Notes: generated by a model from the sequence alone, not told the origin. 64,000 nt of DNA from Streptomyces fructofermentans (GCF_014651055.1 NZ_BMWD01000009.1:80840-144839); one strand, 5' to 3'. Shown: positions 44,555 to 58,417, counted from the first letter of the stretch. Numbers and translations are program-made.

Positions 44555-45397
44555 ATGAAACGCGCCGGTCGTCTGCTGTTCGCCGCTGTCCCGCTCCTCG
44601 CGGTGACGGCCTACCTCCTCGTTCCGGCGGGGAAGGCCGAGAAGGCGGACGGTCCGTCCTCCGACGCTCGGGCGTCAGCGCCGGCCGGCTCCGGGGAGGG
44701 CGATCTGGCGTCGCCGGAGATGAAGGACCTGGCCCAGCGGATCGTGTCGAGTGCCGAGAACTCCAGCCTCGACTGGCGCGCCCAGTACGACTACATCGAG
44801 GACATCGACGACGGACGCGGCTACACCGCGGGCATCATCGGGTTCACCACCGGGACGCACGATCTGCTCGTCCTGGTCGAGCGCTACACCGAGTCCCGTC
44901 CGGACAACGCGCTGGCACGCTTCCTGCCCGCGCTCCGCGAGGTCGACGGCTCGGACTCGCACAAGGGTCTGGGCGCCGCGTTCACGGCGGCCTGGAAGGC
45001 GGAGGCGCGCACGGATGCCTTCCGCCGCGCCCAGGACTCCGAGCGCGACCGGGTCTACTTCGACCCGGCGGTGCGCGCGGCGAAGCGGGACGGGCTGGGC
45101 GCGCTCGGGCAGTTCATCTACTACGACGCGATGGTCATGCACGGTCCCGGTTCGGACCCCGGCTTCCACGGCATCAGGGCGCGCGCCGTGGCGGAGGCCG
45201 ACACCCCGGCGGAGGGCGGCGACGAGAAGGCGTACCTCGACATCTTCCTCGACGTCCGCCGCGGCACGATGAAGTCCGAGAAGCGTGACACCACCCGCAT
45301 CGACACGGCCCAGCGGCGGTTCCTGTACGACGGGAACCTGGCACTGGAGACCCCGCTGAGGTGGAAGGTCTACGGCACCCCGTACGAGCTGGACTAG
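44555..45397 (+). CDS. csn: Chitosanase, glycoside hydrolase family 46
   Basis: This 280-residue secreted endo-chitosanase cleaves beta-1,4-glucosamine linkages. An N-terminal signal/anchor segment (LLFAAVPLLAVTAYLLVPAG) and a polar linker precede the catalytic domain. The family signature IVSSAENSSLDWRAQYDYIE with Glu68 (general acid) and Asp86 (general base, in IEDIDDGRGYTAG) aligns with Glu22/Asp40 of the Streptomyces N174 enzyme. IIGFTTGTHDLLVLVERYT and RRFLYDGNLALETPLRWKVYG complete the fold. The signal peptide lacks an obvious AxA site, so it may stay membrane-tethered. Confidence 0.95.
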   Translation: MKRAGRLLFAAVPLLAVTAYLLVPAGKAEKADGPSSDARASAPAGSGEGDLASPEMKDLAQRIVSSAENSSLDWRAQYDYIEDIDDGRGYTAGIIGFTTGTHDLLVLVERYTESRPDNALARFLPALREVDGSDSHKGLGAAFTAAWKAEARTDAFRRAQDSERDRVYFDPAVRAAKRDGLGALGQFIYYDAMVMHGPGSDPGFHGIRARAVAEADTPAEGGDEKAYLDIFLDVRRGTMKSEKRDTTRIDTAQRRFLYDGNLALETPLRWKVYGTPYELD

Positions 45398-45480
45398 GGC
45401 CGGCGCCCGGTTCGGGCCGCCCTGTGCCGACCGCGCGGGCGGCCTCGCGCCGCGGGCGTCCCCTCGGCACCGGCCGCCAG

Positions 45481-45530
45481 GGTTCCGCGGCTCCGCCGCC
45501 CGGGTTCCGCGGCTCCGCCGCCCGGGTTCC
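45481..45530. repeat. 22-bp tandem repeat between chitosanase and gltD
   Basis: GGTTCCGCGGCTCCGCCGCCCG occurs twice in tandem with a partial third copy. It lies in a 293-base gap between convergent genes that holds nothing else recognisable, apart from a G9 run before the gltD stop. Confidence 0.8.
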
Positions 45531-45690
45531 CCGCGCGGGCCCCGGGTGCCGTGCCCGAAGGCCCTGCCCCGCGCCCGTACGCGGACCGCCCCCGGACGCA
45601 CCACGGCGCCTGCCGTCGTCCGGTCGGGGACAAAGCAGGCGCCGCGCTCAGTTCCGTACGCCGTTGTACGGGACGTCTTGGGGGGGGGCG

Positions 45691-47143
45691 TCAGACCGTC
45701 AGGGAGCGGTCCGTGGGACGGATCGGGGCCGGCAGGTCGCTCGCCCCGGTGAGGAAGCGGTCGACCCCGCGGGCGGCCGAGCGGCCCTCCGCGATGGCCC
45801 ACACGATCAGCGACTGGCCCCGCCCGGCGTCACCGGCGACGAACACGCCGGGGACGTTGGTCGCGAAGTCGGCGTCGCGGGCGACGTTGCCGCGCTCGTC
45901 GAGGTCCAGACCGAACTGGGAGACCAGGCCGTTCTCCTGGTCGGTGCCCGTGAAGCCCATGGCGAGCGTGACCAGTTGGGCGGGGATCTTGCGCTCCGTG
46001 CCCGGCTTCTGGTTCAGCCGGCCGTCGACGAACTCGACCTCCACGAGGTGCAGCCACTGCACATGGCCGTCCTCGTCGCCCTCGAAGTGGGTGGTGGAGA
46101 CGGAGTAGACCCGCTCGCCGCCCTCCTCGTGCGCGGAGGTCACCTTGTAGAGCATGGGGAAGGTCGGCCAGGGCTGGCCCGGGTTCCGCTCCTCGCCCGG
46201 CTGGGGCATGATCTCCAGCTGCGTCACGGAGGCGGCGCCCTGGCGGTGTGCCGTGCCGACGCAGTCCGCGCCGGTGTCGCCGCCGCCGATCACGACGACG
46301 TGCTTGCCCTCGGCGGTGATCGGGGGCGCCACGAAGTCGCCCTCCTGCACCTTGTTGGCGAGCGGCAGGTACTCCATCGCGAAGTGGATGCCGGTCAGTT
46401 CGCGGCCCGGGACAGGCAGGTCGCGGGAGACGGTGGCACCCGCCGCGACGACCACGGCGTCGTAGCGCTTGCGCAGCTTGGCCGCGTCGATGTCCCGGCC
46501 GATCTCCACACCGGTACGGAACTTGGTGCCCTCCGCGCGCATCTGCTCGATGCGGCGGTTGATGTGGCGCTTCTCCATCTTGAACTCGGGGATGCCGTAG
46601 CGGAGCAGGCCGCCGATGCGGTCGGCGCGCTCGTACACCGCGACCGTGTGGCCGGCCCGGGTCAGCTGCTGCGCGGCCGCGAGGCCCGCGGGCCCGGAGC
46701 CGATGACGGCGACCGTCTTGCCCGACAGGCGCTCGGGGGCCTGGGCGGCGACGTCACCGCTGTCCCACGCCTTGTCGATGATGGAGACCTCGACGTTCTT
46801 GATGGTCACCGCGGGCTGGTTGATGCCGAGGACGCACGCCGACTCGCACGGAGCCGGGCACAGGCGGCCGGTGAACTCCGGGAAGTTGTTCGTGGCGTGC
46901 AGCCGCTCGGACGCGGCCTGCCAGTCCTCGCGGTACGCGTAGTCGTTCCACTCGGGGATGAGGTTCCCGAGCGGACAGCCGTTGTGGCAGAACGGGATGC
47001 CGCAGTCCATGCAGCGCGAGGCCTGCTTGGAGATGATCGGGAGCAGCGAACCGGGAACGTAGACCTCGTTCCAGTCCTTGAGGCGCTCCGTGACCGGGCG
47101 GGTCCTGGCGACCTCGCGGCCGTGGTTCAGAAAGCCCTTGGGA

Positions 47144-47151
<8 letters not shown>
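45691..47151 (-). CDS. gltD: Glutamate synthase small subunit
   Basis: This 486-residue NADPH-dependent GOGAT beta subunit supplies electrons for glutamate formation. N-terminal Cys clusters for 4Fe-4S centres are in CMDCGIPFCHNGCPLGNLIPEWN and GRLCPAPCESACVLG. The FAD site is VAVIGSGPAGLAAAQQLTRAGH and the NADPH site is HVVVIGGGDTGADCVGTAHRQGA. Its ATG overlaps the gltB stop by eight bases, coupling the two subunits. It is the last gene of the gltBD unit. Confidence 0.97.
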
Positions 47152-51757
<4,606 letters not shown>

Positions 51758-52126
51758 CGGCTCTCCCGTCGTCGTCGTGGCATATGCATGTGCCGAGGGA
51801 CGACGTTGGCCCTCTGCTGAAGGTGCAAAATTTCGTGCAGGTTACATGATGGGGCGGTCCTCGTGAACCGGATACCGTGTTCCAGCATGCGGACACCGCG
51901 GGTCGCGGCGGGGTGCCGCTCGTGGCGGCTGAACAGGGGACCTTTTCGGACAGATCCATGACCGTCGGTCCGACCGCGGCGCGCAACGTCGCGCACCGCC
52001 TCGTGCGCGGCAGTGGCGTCATTGCCCGCAGCGCTTACGGCTCATGCCCGGTGTTCAAGGAATCGAAACCGCCGAGTAACAACTACTTATGCAGTCCCGT
52101 GCATAGGTGAGCGACCGACGGCTGGG
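51758..52126. other. gltB upstream region
   Basis: These 369 bases contain the gltB promoter region and the 3' flank of the transporter gene. The 51780-51850 part is A/T-richer, with the GlnR-like site at 51830-51845. No gene is supported between 51846 and 52126. Confidence 0.6.
51830..51845 (-). promoter_or_regulatory. Possible GlnR half-site upstream of gltB
   Basis: On the minus strand the sequence reads GTAAC-CTGCAC-GAAAT. The actinobacterial GlnR box is gTnAC-n6-GaAAC, so only the last base differs. Only one a/b box pair is seen, centred about 80 bases before the gltB start. It fits nitrogen control of GOGAT but is short. Confidence 0.4.
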
Positions 52127-52858
52127 TCATCCTACGGCCGATCCGATCAGACCGCCGAGGGCGTACGTCACACCGGCCGCGGCGCCGCCGAGCGCGAGTT
52201 GCCGCAGCCCGCCGTACCACCACGTCCTGGCGGTCACCCGGGCCACCACGGCGCCGCAGGCGAAGAGCCCGAGGAGCGCGAGCAGCACGGCGGGCCACAG
52301 GGCGCTCGCGCCGAGCAGGTAGGGCAGGACGGGGAGCATGGCCCCGAGGGCGAACGACCCGAAGCTGGAGACGGCGGCCACGCCCGGGGAGGGCAGGTCG
52401 CCGGGATCGATGCCCAGTTCCTCGCGGGCGTGGATCTCCAGCGCCTGCTCGGGGTCTGCGGACAGTTGCCGGGCCACCTCGCGGGCGAGGCCGGGCTCCA
52501 CTCCGCGGGACCGGTACAGCTCCGCCAGCTCGCGCTCCTCGTCCTTCGGGTGCTTCCGCAACTCCCGCCGCTCGACGTCGAGTTCGGCTTCGACGAGTTC
52601 ACGCTGCGAGGCGACGGAGGTGTACTCGCCGGCGGCCATGGAGAAGGCTCCGGCCGCCAGGCCCGCGAGCCCGGTCAGGACGACGGTCCGGTGGGAGACC
52701 TCGCCGCCCGCCACACCCGTCATCAGCGCGAGGTTGGAGACGAGGCCGTCCATCGCCCCGAACACGGCGGGCCGCAGCCATCCGCCGTTCACGTCGCGGT
52801 GGGTGTGGTTGTCGCGGTGCGCCTCGTGAAGCGTCGCCCCGGTCTCGATGACGGCCAT
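52127..52858 (-). CDS. VIT1/CCC1-family Fe2+/Mn2+ transporter
   Basis: This 243-residue membrane protein of the vacuolar iron transporter family has five hydrophobic helices. The first pair carries the conserved GGWLRPAVFGAMDGLVSNLALMTG, followed by GAFSMAAGEYTSVASQRE. A cytoplasmic Glu-rich metal-binding insert (ELVEAELDVERRELRKHPKDEERELAELY) precedes the last three helices. Family members move Fe2+ or Mn2+ across membranes, here probably for export. The ATG at 52858 has GGGGGA upstream. A complex repeat element lies 22 bases upstream of the start. Confidence 0.92.
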   Translation of the reverse strand: MAVIETGATLHEAHRDNHTHRDVNGGWLRPAVFGAMDGLVSNLALMTGVAGGEVSHRTVVLTGLAGLAAGAFSMAAGEYTSVASQRELVEAELDVERRELRKHPKDEERELAELYRSRGVEPGLAREVARQLSADPEQALEIHAREELGIDPGDLPSPGVAAVSSFGSFALGAMLPVLPYLLGASALWPAVLLALLGLFACGAVVARVTARTWWYGGLRQLALGGAAAGVTYALGGLIGSAVG

Positions 52859-52879
52859 GCCTGGATCCCCCAAGGAAGC

Positions 52880-52915
52880 TTGATTGGACAATTTCCACCT
52901 TTGGACAACAATCAA
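52880..52915. promoter_or_regulatory. Direct and inverted repeat element before the Fe/Mn transporter gene
   Basis: TTGGACAA occurs at 52884-52891 and 52901-52908 (17-base pitch), and the element is bracketed by TTGATTG (52880-52886) and CAATCAA (52909-52915). It is A/T-rich and promoter-proximal, so it is a plausible operator. No known metal-regulator box was recognised. Confidence 0.5.
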
Positions 52916-53113
52916 AATACGCCGCGAATTTCGCCGCCGCCAGCAAGGAAGGCCGTACTTACCTGCGCTTTCGTCCTCCGTCGCTCATCCGTGGCGACCT
53001 GCGCGCAGATGTCGACCGGGTGACGATGGGGCCCGTGAGGCTCCGCCGGGCCGCTGCCGTGGGACAGATGCACAAAGGGTCCTTCTGGGACCCAGTGATG
53101 GAGAGGCACCGTC

Positions 53114-54196
53114 ATGGCTTCGATTGCCTGCGTTCCCTCGGTCCCCGCGCCCGGCGGCGCCGCCGATCTCCGTGAGCGGGCGCGCGGCGCGCTGCTGGGG
53201 CTCGCCGTGGGGGACGCGCTGGGGGCACCCGCCGAGAACATGAAGCCGTCCGAGATCCGCGCGCGCTGGGGACGCATCACCGGATACGTGGCCGAGCACC
53301 CCGCCGGTACGGACGACACGGAGTACGCGATCTTCTCAGGGCTGCTGCTCGCCCGGCACGGCTCGGCGCTCACCGTCGCCCATGTCGAGGCGGCCTGGCA
53401 CCAGTGGATCGCCGACCGGGACGAGGGCCCGTTCCGCGGCGCCGGCTTCAGCGAGCGCGGCACCCTGGAGAATCTGCGCAGAGGGCTCGCCGCCCCCATC
53501 TCCGCCCAGCACCGGCACGCGTGGAGCGACGGCCTCGCCATGCGGGCGGCGCCCTTCGGCGTCTTCGCCGCGGGCCGCCCCGCGGAGGCGGCCCGCCTGG
53601 TCGCGATCGACGGCTCGGTGAGCCACGACGGCGAGGGCATCCTCGGCGGCCAGGCGGTCGCCGCCGGGGTCGCCGCCGCCATGGCGGGTGCCCCGCCGAT
53701 CGTCGTGGTCGCCTCGGCCCTGGCCGTCATCCCCGAGGACTCCTGGACCGCCCGCTCGCTGCGCCGGGCCGTGGCCTGCGCCCACCGCGGCGAACGCGCG
53801 GTCCGGTCCGCCGTCGTCATCGGCGGCTACCCCTGGACGGACCTGGCCCCCGAAGCCGTGGCCCTCGCCTTCGGCGCGTACGCGGCCGCCGGGGGCGACT
53901 TCACCGAGGCGGTGCTCACCGCCGTGAACATGGGCCGGGACGCGGACACCACGGCGGCGGTCGCGGGCGCGCTGGCAGGCGCCACCCGCGGGGTCTCCGC
54001 CGTACCCGCGCACTGGGCGGCCGCGATCGGCCCGGCCAGGGGCAGTTGCCTGCCCTCCATGCGGGGGCACCACGTCCTGGACGTGGCGGACCTCCTGACC
54101 CCGGACGAGGACGAGCCCGCCCGCGTCCACGACCCGCTGCCCCCCGACCCGGCCGCCTTCGTGCTCGCGGCCGACCGCGACGGGGCGACGTCATGA
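53114..54196 (+). CDS. ADP-ribosylglycohydrolase family protein 1
   Basis: This 360-residue DraG/ARH-fold hydrolase has the entry motif RARGALLGLAVGDALGAPAENM, first metal motif GTDDTEYAIFSG and second metal motif NMGRDADTTAAVAGALAGA, all intact. Family members remove ADP-ribose from protein side chains or hydrolyse related ADP-ribosyl compounds using two Mg2+ (or Mn2+) ions. GGAGAGG precedes the ATG. It heads a four-gene paralogue array with a four-base ATGA overlap into the next gene. The substrate cannot be deduced. Confidence 0.9.
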   Translation: MASIACVPSVPAPGGAADLRERARGALLGLAVGDALGAPAENMKPSEIRARWGRITGYVAEHPAGTDDTEYAIFSGLLLARHGSALTVAHVEAAWHQWIADRDEGPFRGAGFSERGTLENLRRGLAAPISAQHRHAWSDGLAMRAAPFGVFAAGRPAEAARLVAIDGSVSHDGEGILGGQAVAAGVAAAMAGAPPIVVVASALAVIPEDSWTARSLRRAVACAHRGERAVRSAVVIGGYPWTDLAPEAVALAFGAYAAAGGDFTEAVLTAVNMGRDADTTAAVAGALAGATRGVSAVPAHWAAAIGPARGSCLPSMRGHHVLDVADLLTPDEDEPARVHDPLPPDPAAFVLAADRDGATS

Positions 54197-55881
54197 CCCC
54201 CGCCCCGGACCACCACCGACCGCAACCCCCGACGGCCCCGGCCCCCGACCGGCACACGGTCGCGGCACCCGCCCCGTCACGCCCGCGGCCCGATGCGGTC
54301 ATGAGCCCCCTGCCCGACCGGCCGGGGCGCAGTACGGCGGTGCCCCCCGAGCAGGACCCCCAGGACCGGGAAGCGCCCACGGGCCCCGCCCCGTCCCGAC
54401 CGGCCCGGGAAACGGTCACGGAACCGGCCACGCCCCCGACCCGACCGGTGCGGGAAGCACCGACGGAGCCGCTCCCCGCCCCACCGGCGCGGCATGCGGG
54501 CACGGACCCCCTCCCCGACCGGCCGGAGCGGACAGCGGTCACGGGGCCCGGCGCCGCGCGAGCCGCCGGATCGCGGACCGCCGCCGACCCGCGGGCGCAG
54601 GCAACCGCCGCACCGCGGACCACCGCCGACCCGCGGGCGCAGGCAACCGCCGGATCGCGGACCGCCGCCGACCCGCGGGCGCGAGGCGCCGCCGGGCCGC
54701 GGTCCGCCGCGCGGGCGCAGGCAACCGCCGCACCGCGGACCGCCACTCCGGCGCCACGCGAGGACCGCGTCCGCCGCGTCGAGGGCCTGCTGCTGGGCCT
54801 CGCCGCAGGCGACGCCGCGGGCTGGCCCGCCGCCCGGCACCGGGCCAGCCGGATGCCCGAGTGGACGCGCCGGCTGACCCGGGAGCTCGACACGTTCGCG
54901 GAGCAGAACGCGACGACCACCCTGCCCGTGCCGATCGCGCTGAACCAGCCGCCGGAACCCCTGCGCCTCGGCCCCTCGGACGACGCCGAGTGGGCGGCGT
55001 TCGCCGCGGAGGCCGTACTGCGGGCCGCCGACGCCGGCGTGCTGGGCGACCTGAGCCGCGAACGCCGGTTGCGCGCGGCCATCGACCTGTCCTGGAGCGC
55101 CGTCGCGAGCGAGATCGCCGCGGCCGCCGACCGCGCCCCCGAGGTCGAGTCTGCCGTCCTCCCCCTGCGCGCCCGCATCTCGGTGCGGGCCGGCCTCGGC
55201 AACCTCGCCGCCGGACTGCGCCCGCCCGCCACGGGTCACGACAACCCGCACTACTTCGACGACGCGGCCTGCGTACGGGCGTGCGTCCTGGCCGTGGCGC
55301 ACACCGGCGACCCCGGGCCCGCAGCGGAACTCGCCGAGTTCGACGCCCGCTACACACAGGACGGCGACGGGGTGCACGGCGCCCGCGCGATGGCGGCGGC
55401 GCTCGCGCTCGCGCTGGCCGGCGCGGACGTCGACACATGCGTCGAGGCCGCCCTCGCCGAACTCCCGCCGTCCACCGAGATCGGCCGCAACGCCCGGCAC
55501 GCGCTCGTACTGGCCCACCGGGCCGACAGCACCTTCGGCCTGGTACCCCTCCTGGAGCACCAGATCGTGGACCACGTCTACAGCTACGGCATCGCAGCCG
55601 CCGAGACGGTCCCGGTCGCCCTCGCCCTGGCGACCGCCGCACGCGGCCGGATCGCCGAGGCCGTGCCCGCCGCCGCCTGCCTGTCCCGGGTCGCCGACTC
55701 CGCCCCGGCCCTCGCCGGGGCGCTGACCGGCGCCCTCGGCGGCGGCGCCGCCGTCCCCGCCTCCTGGCGCGACGCCTGCCGCACCCTCTCGGGCTGCGCA
55801 CTGCCCCGGCTGACCGGAACGGACCTCGTGGAACTCGCCGAACTGCTGGCAGCCGGGCAACCGAGCCCCGTAGGGGGATGA
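54193..55881 (+). CDS. Degenerate ADP-ribosylglycohydrolase family protein 2 with repeat-rich N-terminus
   Basis: The product is 562 residues. The first ~190 are disordered Pro/Arg/Ala sequence, including about four 14-residue repeats of the form AGSRTAADPRAQAT. The rest is a DraG-like domain (VEGLLLGLAAGDAAGWPAAR). The usual TDDT is SDDA, and the GRDADT of the paralogue is SRVADS, so at least one metal-ligand Asp and two Thr are lost. It may bind rather than hydrolyse its ligand, or regulate the other three proteins (inference). The ATG overlaps gene 1 by four bases; gene 3 starts seven bases after the stop. Confidence 0.82.
   Translation: MTPAPDHHRPQPPTAPAPDRHTVAAPAPSRPRPDAVMSPLPDRPGRSTAVPPEQDPQDREAPTGPAPSRPARETVTEPATPPTRPVREAPTEPLPAPPARHAGTDPLPDRPERTAVTGPGAARAAGSRTAADPRAQATAAPRTTADPRAQATAGSRTAADPRARGAAGPRSAARAQATAAPRTATPAPREDRVRRVEGLLLGLAAGDAAGWPAARHRASRMPEWTRRLTRELDTFAEQNATTTLPVPIALNQPPEPLRLGPSDDAEWAAFAAEAVLRAADAGVLGDLSRERRLRAAIDLSWSAVASEIAAAADRAPEVESAVLPLRARISVRAGLGNLAAGLRPPATGHDNPHYFDDAACVRACVLAVAHTGDPGPAAELAEFDARYTQDGDGVHGARAMAAALALALAGADVDTCVEAALAELPPSTEIGRNARHALVLAHRADSTFGLVPLLEHQIVDHVYSYGIAAAETVPVALALATAARGRIAEAVPAAACLSRVADSAPALAGALTGALGGGAAVPASWRDACRTLSGCALPRLTGTDLVELAELLAAGQPSPVGG
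54565..54747 (+). repeat. In-frame 42-bp tandem repeats in the second ADP-ribosylglycohydrolase gene
   Basis: Units at 54565-54606, 54607-54648 and 54649-54690 are near-identical 42-mers encoding 14 residues each. A 36-bp shortened unit (54691-54726) and a partial unit follow. They lie wholly in the disordered N-terminal extension. Confidence 0.88.
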
Positions 55882-55888
55882 TTCGGGC

Positions 55889-57034
55889 ATGACGCCCACC
55901 GCACCCGCAACCCTGGAAGAACGGATCACCCGCAGCCTCGTCGGGGCCGCCGTCGGCGACGCGCTCGGCGGCCCCGTCGAGGGCTACTCCCCCGAGCAGA
56001 TCGCCGAACGCCACGGCGGCCGCGTCCACGGAGTCGTCGGCCCCTGGAACGGCGGCACCTGGCGCACGGCCCGCCCCATCGCCCCGTACCACAAGGGCGA
56101 CGGACACGTCACCGACGACACCTTGATGACCCACGCGCTGATCAGGGTGTACGCGACCGTCCGCGACCACCTCGACGCGTACGCCGTCGCCGAGCACCTG
56201 GTCCCCGACCTGATGACCACCCCGCGCTGGATCCCGGAGCTGGAGGCCGAGGCCCTCCCCCTCCAGCGGATCTTCCTCGCCGAGAAGTGGCTGGTCGCCC
56301 GCCTCCACTACGGTCACGTCGACCCGCGCGAGGCGGGCAGCGGAAACATCGTCAACTGCGGGGCCGCCATGTACATGGCACCCGTCGGCCTGGTCAACGC
56401 GGCCAATCCGGCGGGCGCGTACGCCGAGGCCCTCGACATCGCGGGCGCCCACCAGTCCTCGTACGGGCGCGAGGCCGCCGGTGTCTTCGCGGCGGCCGTG
56501 GCGGCGGCCTGCGTGCCCGGCGCGACCCCGGACTCCGTGGTCGGGACCTGTCTCGGCCTGGCCAAGGACGGCACCCGCGCGGCGATCGAGGCGGTGTGCG
56601 ACACGGCGTCGCGCCACACCGACGCCGAGTCGGCGCTGCGGCCCCTGCGCGAGGCGGTCGCCCCCTTCGACACGGTCGGCCCGGACTACCGCGCCCCCTC
56701 GCTCGGCGCCCGGCGCCCGTCACGGCTCCACTCGATCGAGGAACTCCCCGTCGCCCTCGGCATGTTGCTGATCGGCCGCGGCGACTACCGCCGCACGGTG
56801 CTGGGTTCGGTGAACTACGGCCGCGACTGCGACTCCATCGCCACCATGTCCGGCGCGCTCGCGGGCGCCCTGGGCGCGGAGGTCCCGTCCGACTGGGCGA
56901 AGACGGTCGCCGAGTCCAGCCGTCTGGACCTGCACGCCCCCGCGGCGGCGCTCACGGAGGTGACACGGGAGGTCTTCGCCCGTGACGTGCGCCGCCGCCG
57001 GTCCCACGAGTCGGCCTACGCGGAGCTGTCATGA
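55889..57034 (+). CDS. ADP-ribosylglycohydrolase family protein 3
   Basis: This 381-residue DraG/ARH-fold protein has all key motifs: SLVGAAVGDALGGPVEGYSPEQI, first metal motif HVTDDTLMTHALI, central GSGNIVNCGAAMYMAPVGLVNAANP, and second metal motif NYGRDCDSIATMSGALAGALG. This makes it a likely active hydrolase. It is shorter at the N-terminus than protein 2. A GGGGGATGA stretch precedes the ATG. Its stop overlaps the start of gene 4 by four bases (ATGA). Confidence 0.92.
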   Translation: MTPTAPATLEERITRSLVGAAVGDALGGPVEGYSPEQIAERHGGRVHGVVGPWNGGTWRTARPIAPYHKGDGHVTDDTLMTHALIRVYATVRDHLDAYAVAEHLVPDLMTTPRWIPELEAEALPLQRIFLAEKWLVARLHYGHVDPREAGSGNIVNCGAAMYMAPVGLVNAANPAGAYAEALDIAGAHQSSYGREAAGVFAAAVAAACVPGATPDSVVGTCLGLAKDGTRAAIEAVCDTASRHTDAESALRPLREAVAPFDTVGPDYRAPSLGARRPSRLHSIEELPVALGMLLIGRGDYRRTVLGSVNYGRDCDSIATMSGALAGALGAEVPSDWAKTVAESSRLDLHAPAAALTEVTREVFARDVRRRRSHESAYAELS

Positions 57035-58404
57035 CACCCCTGCGGCTGACCTGGGTCCAGCCCGAGGACCTGATCGGCCACGAACTGCGCCAGGCGCGGC
57101 AGGACGGCCGCGACCCCTCGGCCGTCGAGACCCGCTGGCTCCGGGCCGGCGGCCCCGCCGCCCCGGAGCGGGCGGGCGCCTCGCAGCGGCCGGCACCGCC
57201 GTACCTGCGCACGCTGGCCGTCGACCTGCTGGACGAACTGGCGGACCTGCCCAGCGCGTCGGCCGACCGCGAGCCGACGGACCTGGCCCGCATCCGCGCC
57301 CTGTGCCCGGACTGGCCCGCGGACCGGCCGGGTTCCGCGGGGGGCGACGGCGCGCTCCTCGCGCGGCTGGAGGCGGCGTGGCTGGGCAGGGCGGCCGGCT
57401 GCCTGCTCGGCAAGCCGGTGGAGAAGCTCCCGCTCGACGGCATCCGAGCACTCGCCCGGGCTGCCGGGAACTGGCCGCTGGGCACCTGGTTCACGGAGCG
57501 CGGCCTGCCCGCGGAACTCCGGGCCGCGTACCCCTGGAACCGGCGCTCCGCGCCCACCTCCCTCGCCGAGAACATCGACGGCATGCCGGAGGACGACGAC
57601 CTCAACTACCCCCTGCTGAACCTGCTGCTGCTCCGGCGCCACGGCAGGGGGTTCACCACGCAGGACGTGGCCGGGCTCTGGCTGGACGAACTCCCGGCGG
57701 GCCGCACGTTCACGGCCGAGCGCGTCGCCTACCGCAACCTCCTCGACGGTGTGGAGCCGCCGCGGACGGCCCGTCACCGCAACCCGTTCCGGGAGTGGAT
57801 CGGCGCGCTGATCCGCGCGGACGTGCACGGCTGGACGCACCCCGGCGCGCCGGGGGCCGCGGCCGAGCAGGCCCACCGCGACGCCACGCTCACCCACACC
57901 GCCAACGGCGTCTACGCGGCGATGTTCGCGGCGGCAGCCCTCGCCGAGGCCGCCGCCGGGACCAGCGACGTCCATGACTGCCTGCGCACGGGGCTCGCGG
58001 TCGTGCCGCCCGGGTCCCGGCTGGCCCGTGCGGTGCGCCACGCGGTCGGACTCGCCCGTGAGCAGCCCGACTTCGACCGGGTCGTGGACGAACTCCACGC
58101 CACCCACCGGGACCACCACTGGGTCCACGCCGTCCCCAACACCGCGCTGCTCGCCGCCGCGCTCACCCACGCGGACGGCGACTACGGCGGGTCCGTCTGC
58201 CGCGCGGTCTCGGGCGGCTGGGACACCGACTCGAACGGCGCGACCGCCGGCAGTCTCGCCGGGCTCCTCGCCGGATCGCCCGCCGCCCTCCCCGACCGCT
58301 GGACGACCCCGCTCAAGAACCGGCTCGCCACCTCCGTGACCGGCTTCGACGGCGTCGGTTTCGACACGCTCGCCGGCCTCACCCTGCGGGAGTCCCACCG
58401 CTGA
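57031..58404 (+). CDS. ADP-ribosylglycohydrolase family protein 4
   Basis: This 457-residue protein has a ~120-residue N-terminal region (QPEDLIGHELRQARQDGRD) before the catalytic fold, which starts LEAAWLGRAAGCLLGKPVEKLP. Its metal motifs are atypical but acidic: PEDDDLNYPLLNLLLL in place of TDDT, and GGWDTDSNGATAGSLAGLL for the second site. It belongs to the subgroup with DDD/WDTD motifs, so a different substrate from proteins 1 and 3 is likely (inference). It is the last gene of the overlapping array. Confidence 0.9.
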   Translation: MTPLRLTWVQPEDLIGHELRQARQDGRDPSAVETRWLRAGGPAAPERAGASQRPAPPYLRTLAVDLLDELADLPSASADREPTDLARIRALCPDWPADRPGSAGGDGALLARLEAAWLGRAAGCLLGKPVEKLPLDGIRALARAAGNWPLGTWFTERGLPAELRAAYPWNRRSAPTSLAENIDGMPEDDDLNYPLLNLLLLRRHGRGFTTQDVAGLWLDELPAGRTFTAERVAYRNLLDGVEPPRTARHRNPFREWIGALIRADVHGWTHPGAPGAAAEQAHRDATLTHTANGVYAAMFAAAALAEAAAGTSDVHDCLRTGLAVVPPGSRLARAVRHAVGLAREQPDFDRVVDELHATHRDHHWVHAVPNTALLAAALTHADGDYGGSVCRAVSGGWDTDSNGATAGSLAGLLAGSPAALPDRWTTPLKNRLATSVTGFDGVGFDTLAGLTLRESHR

Positions 58405-58417
58405 CCCCGCACCGCCG

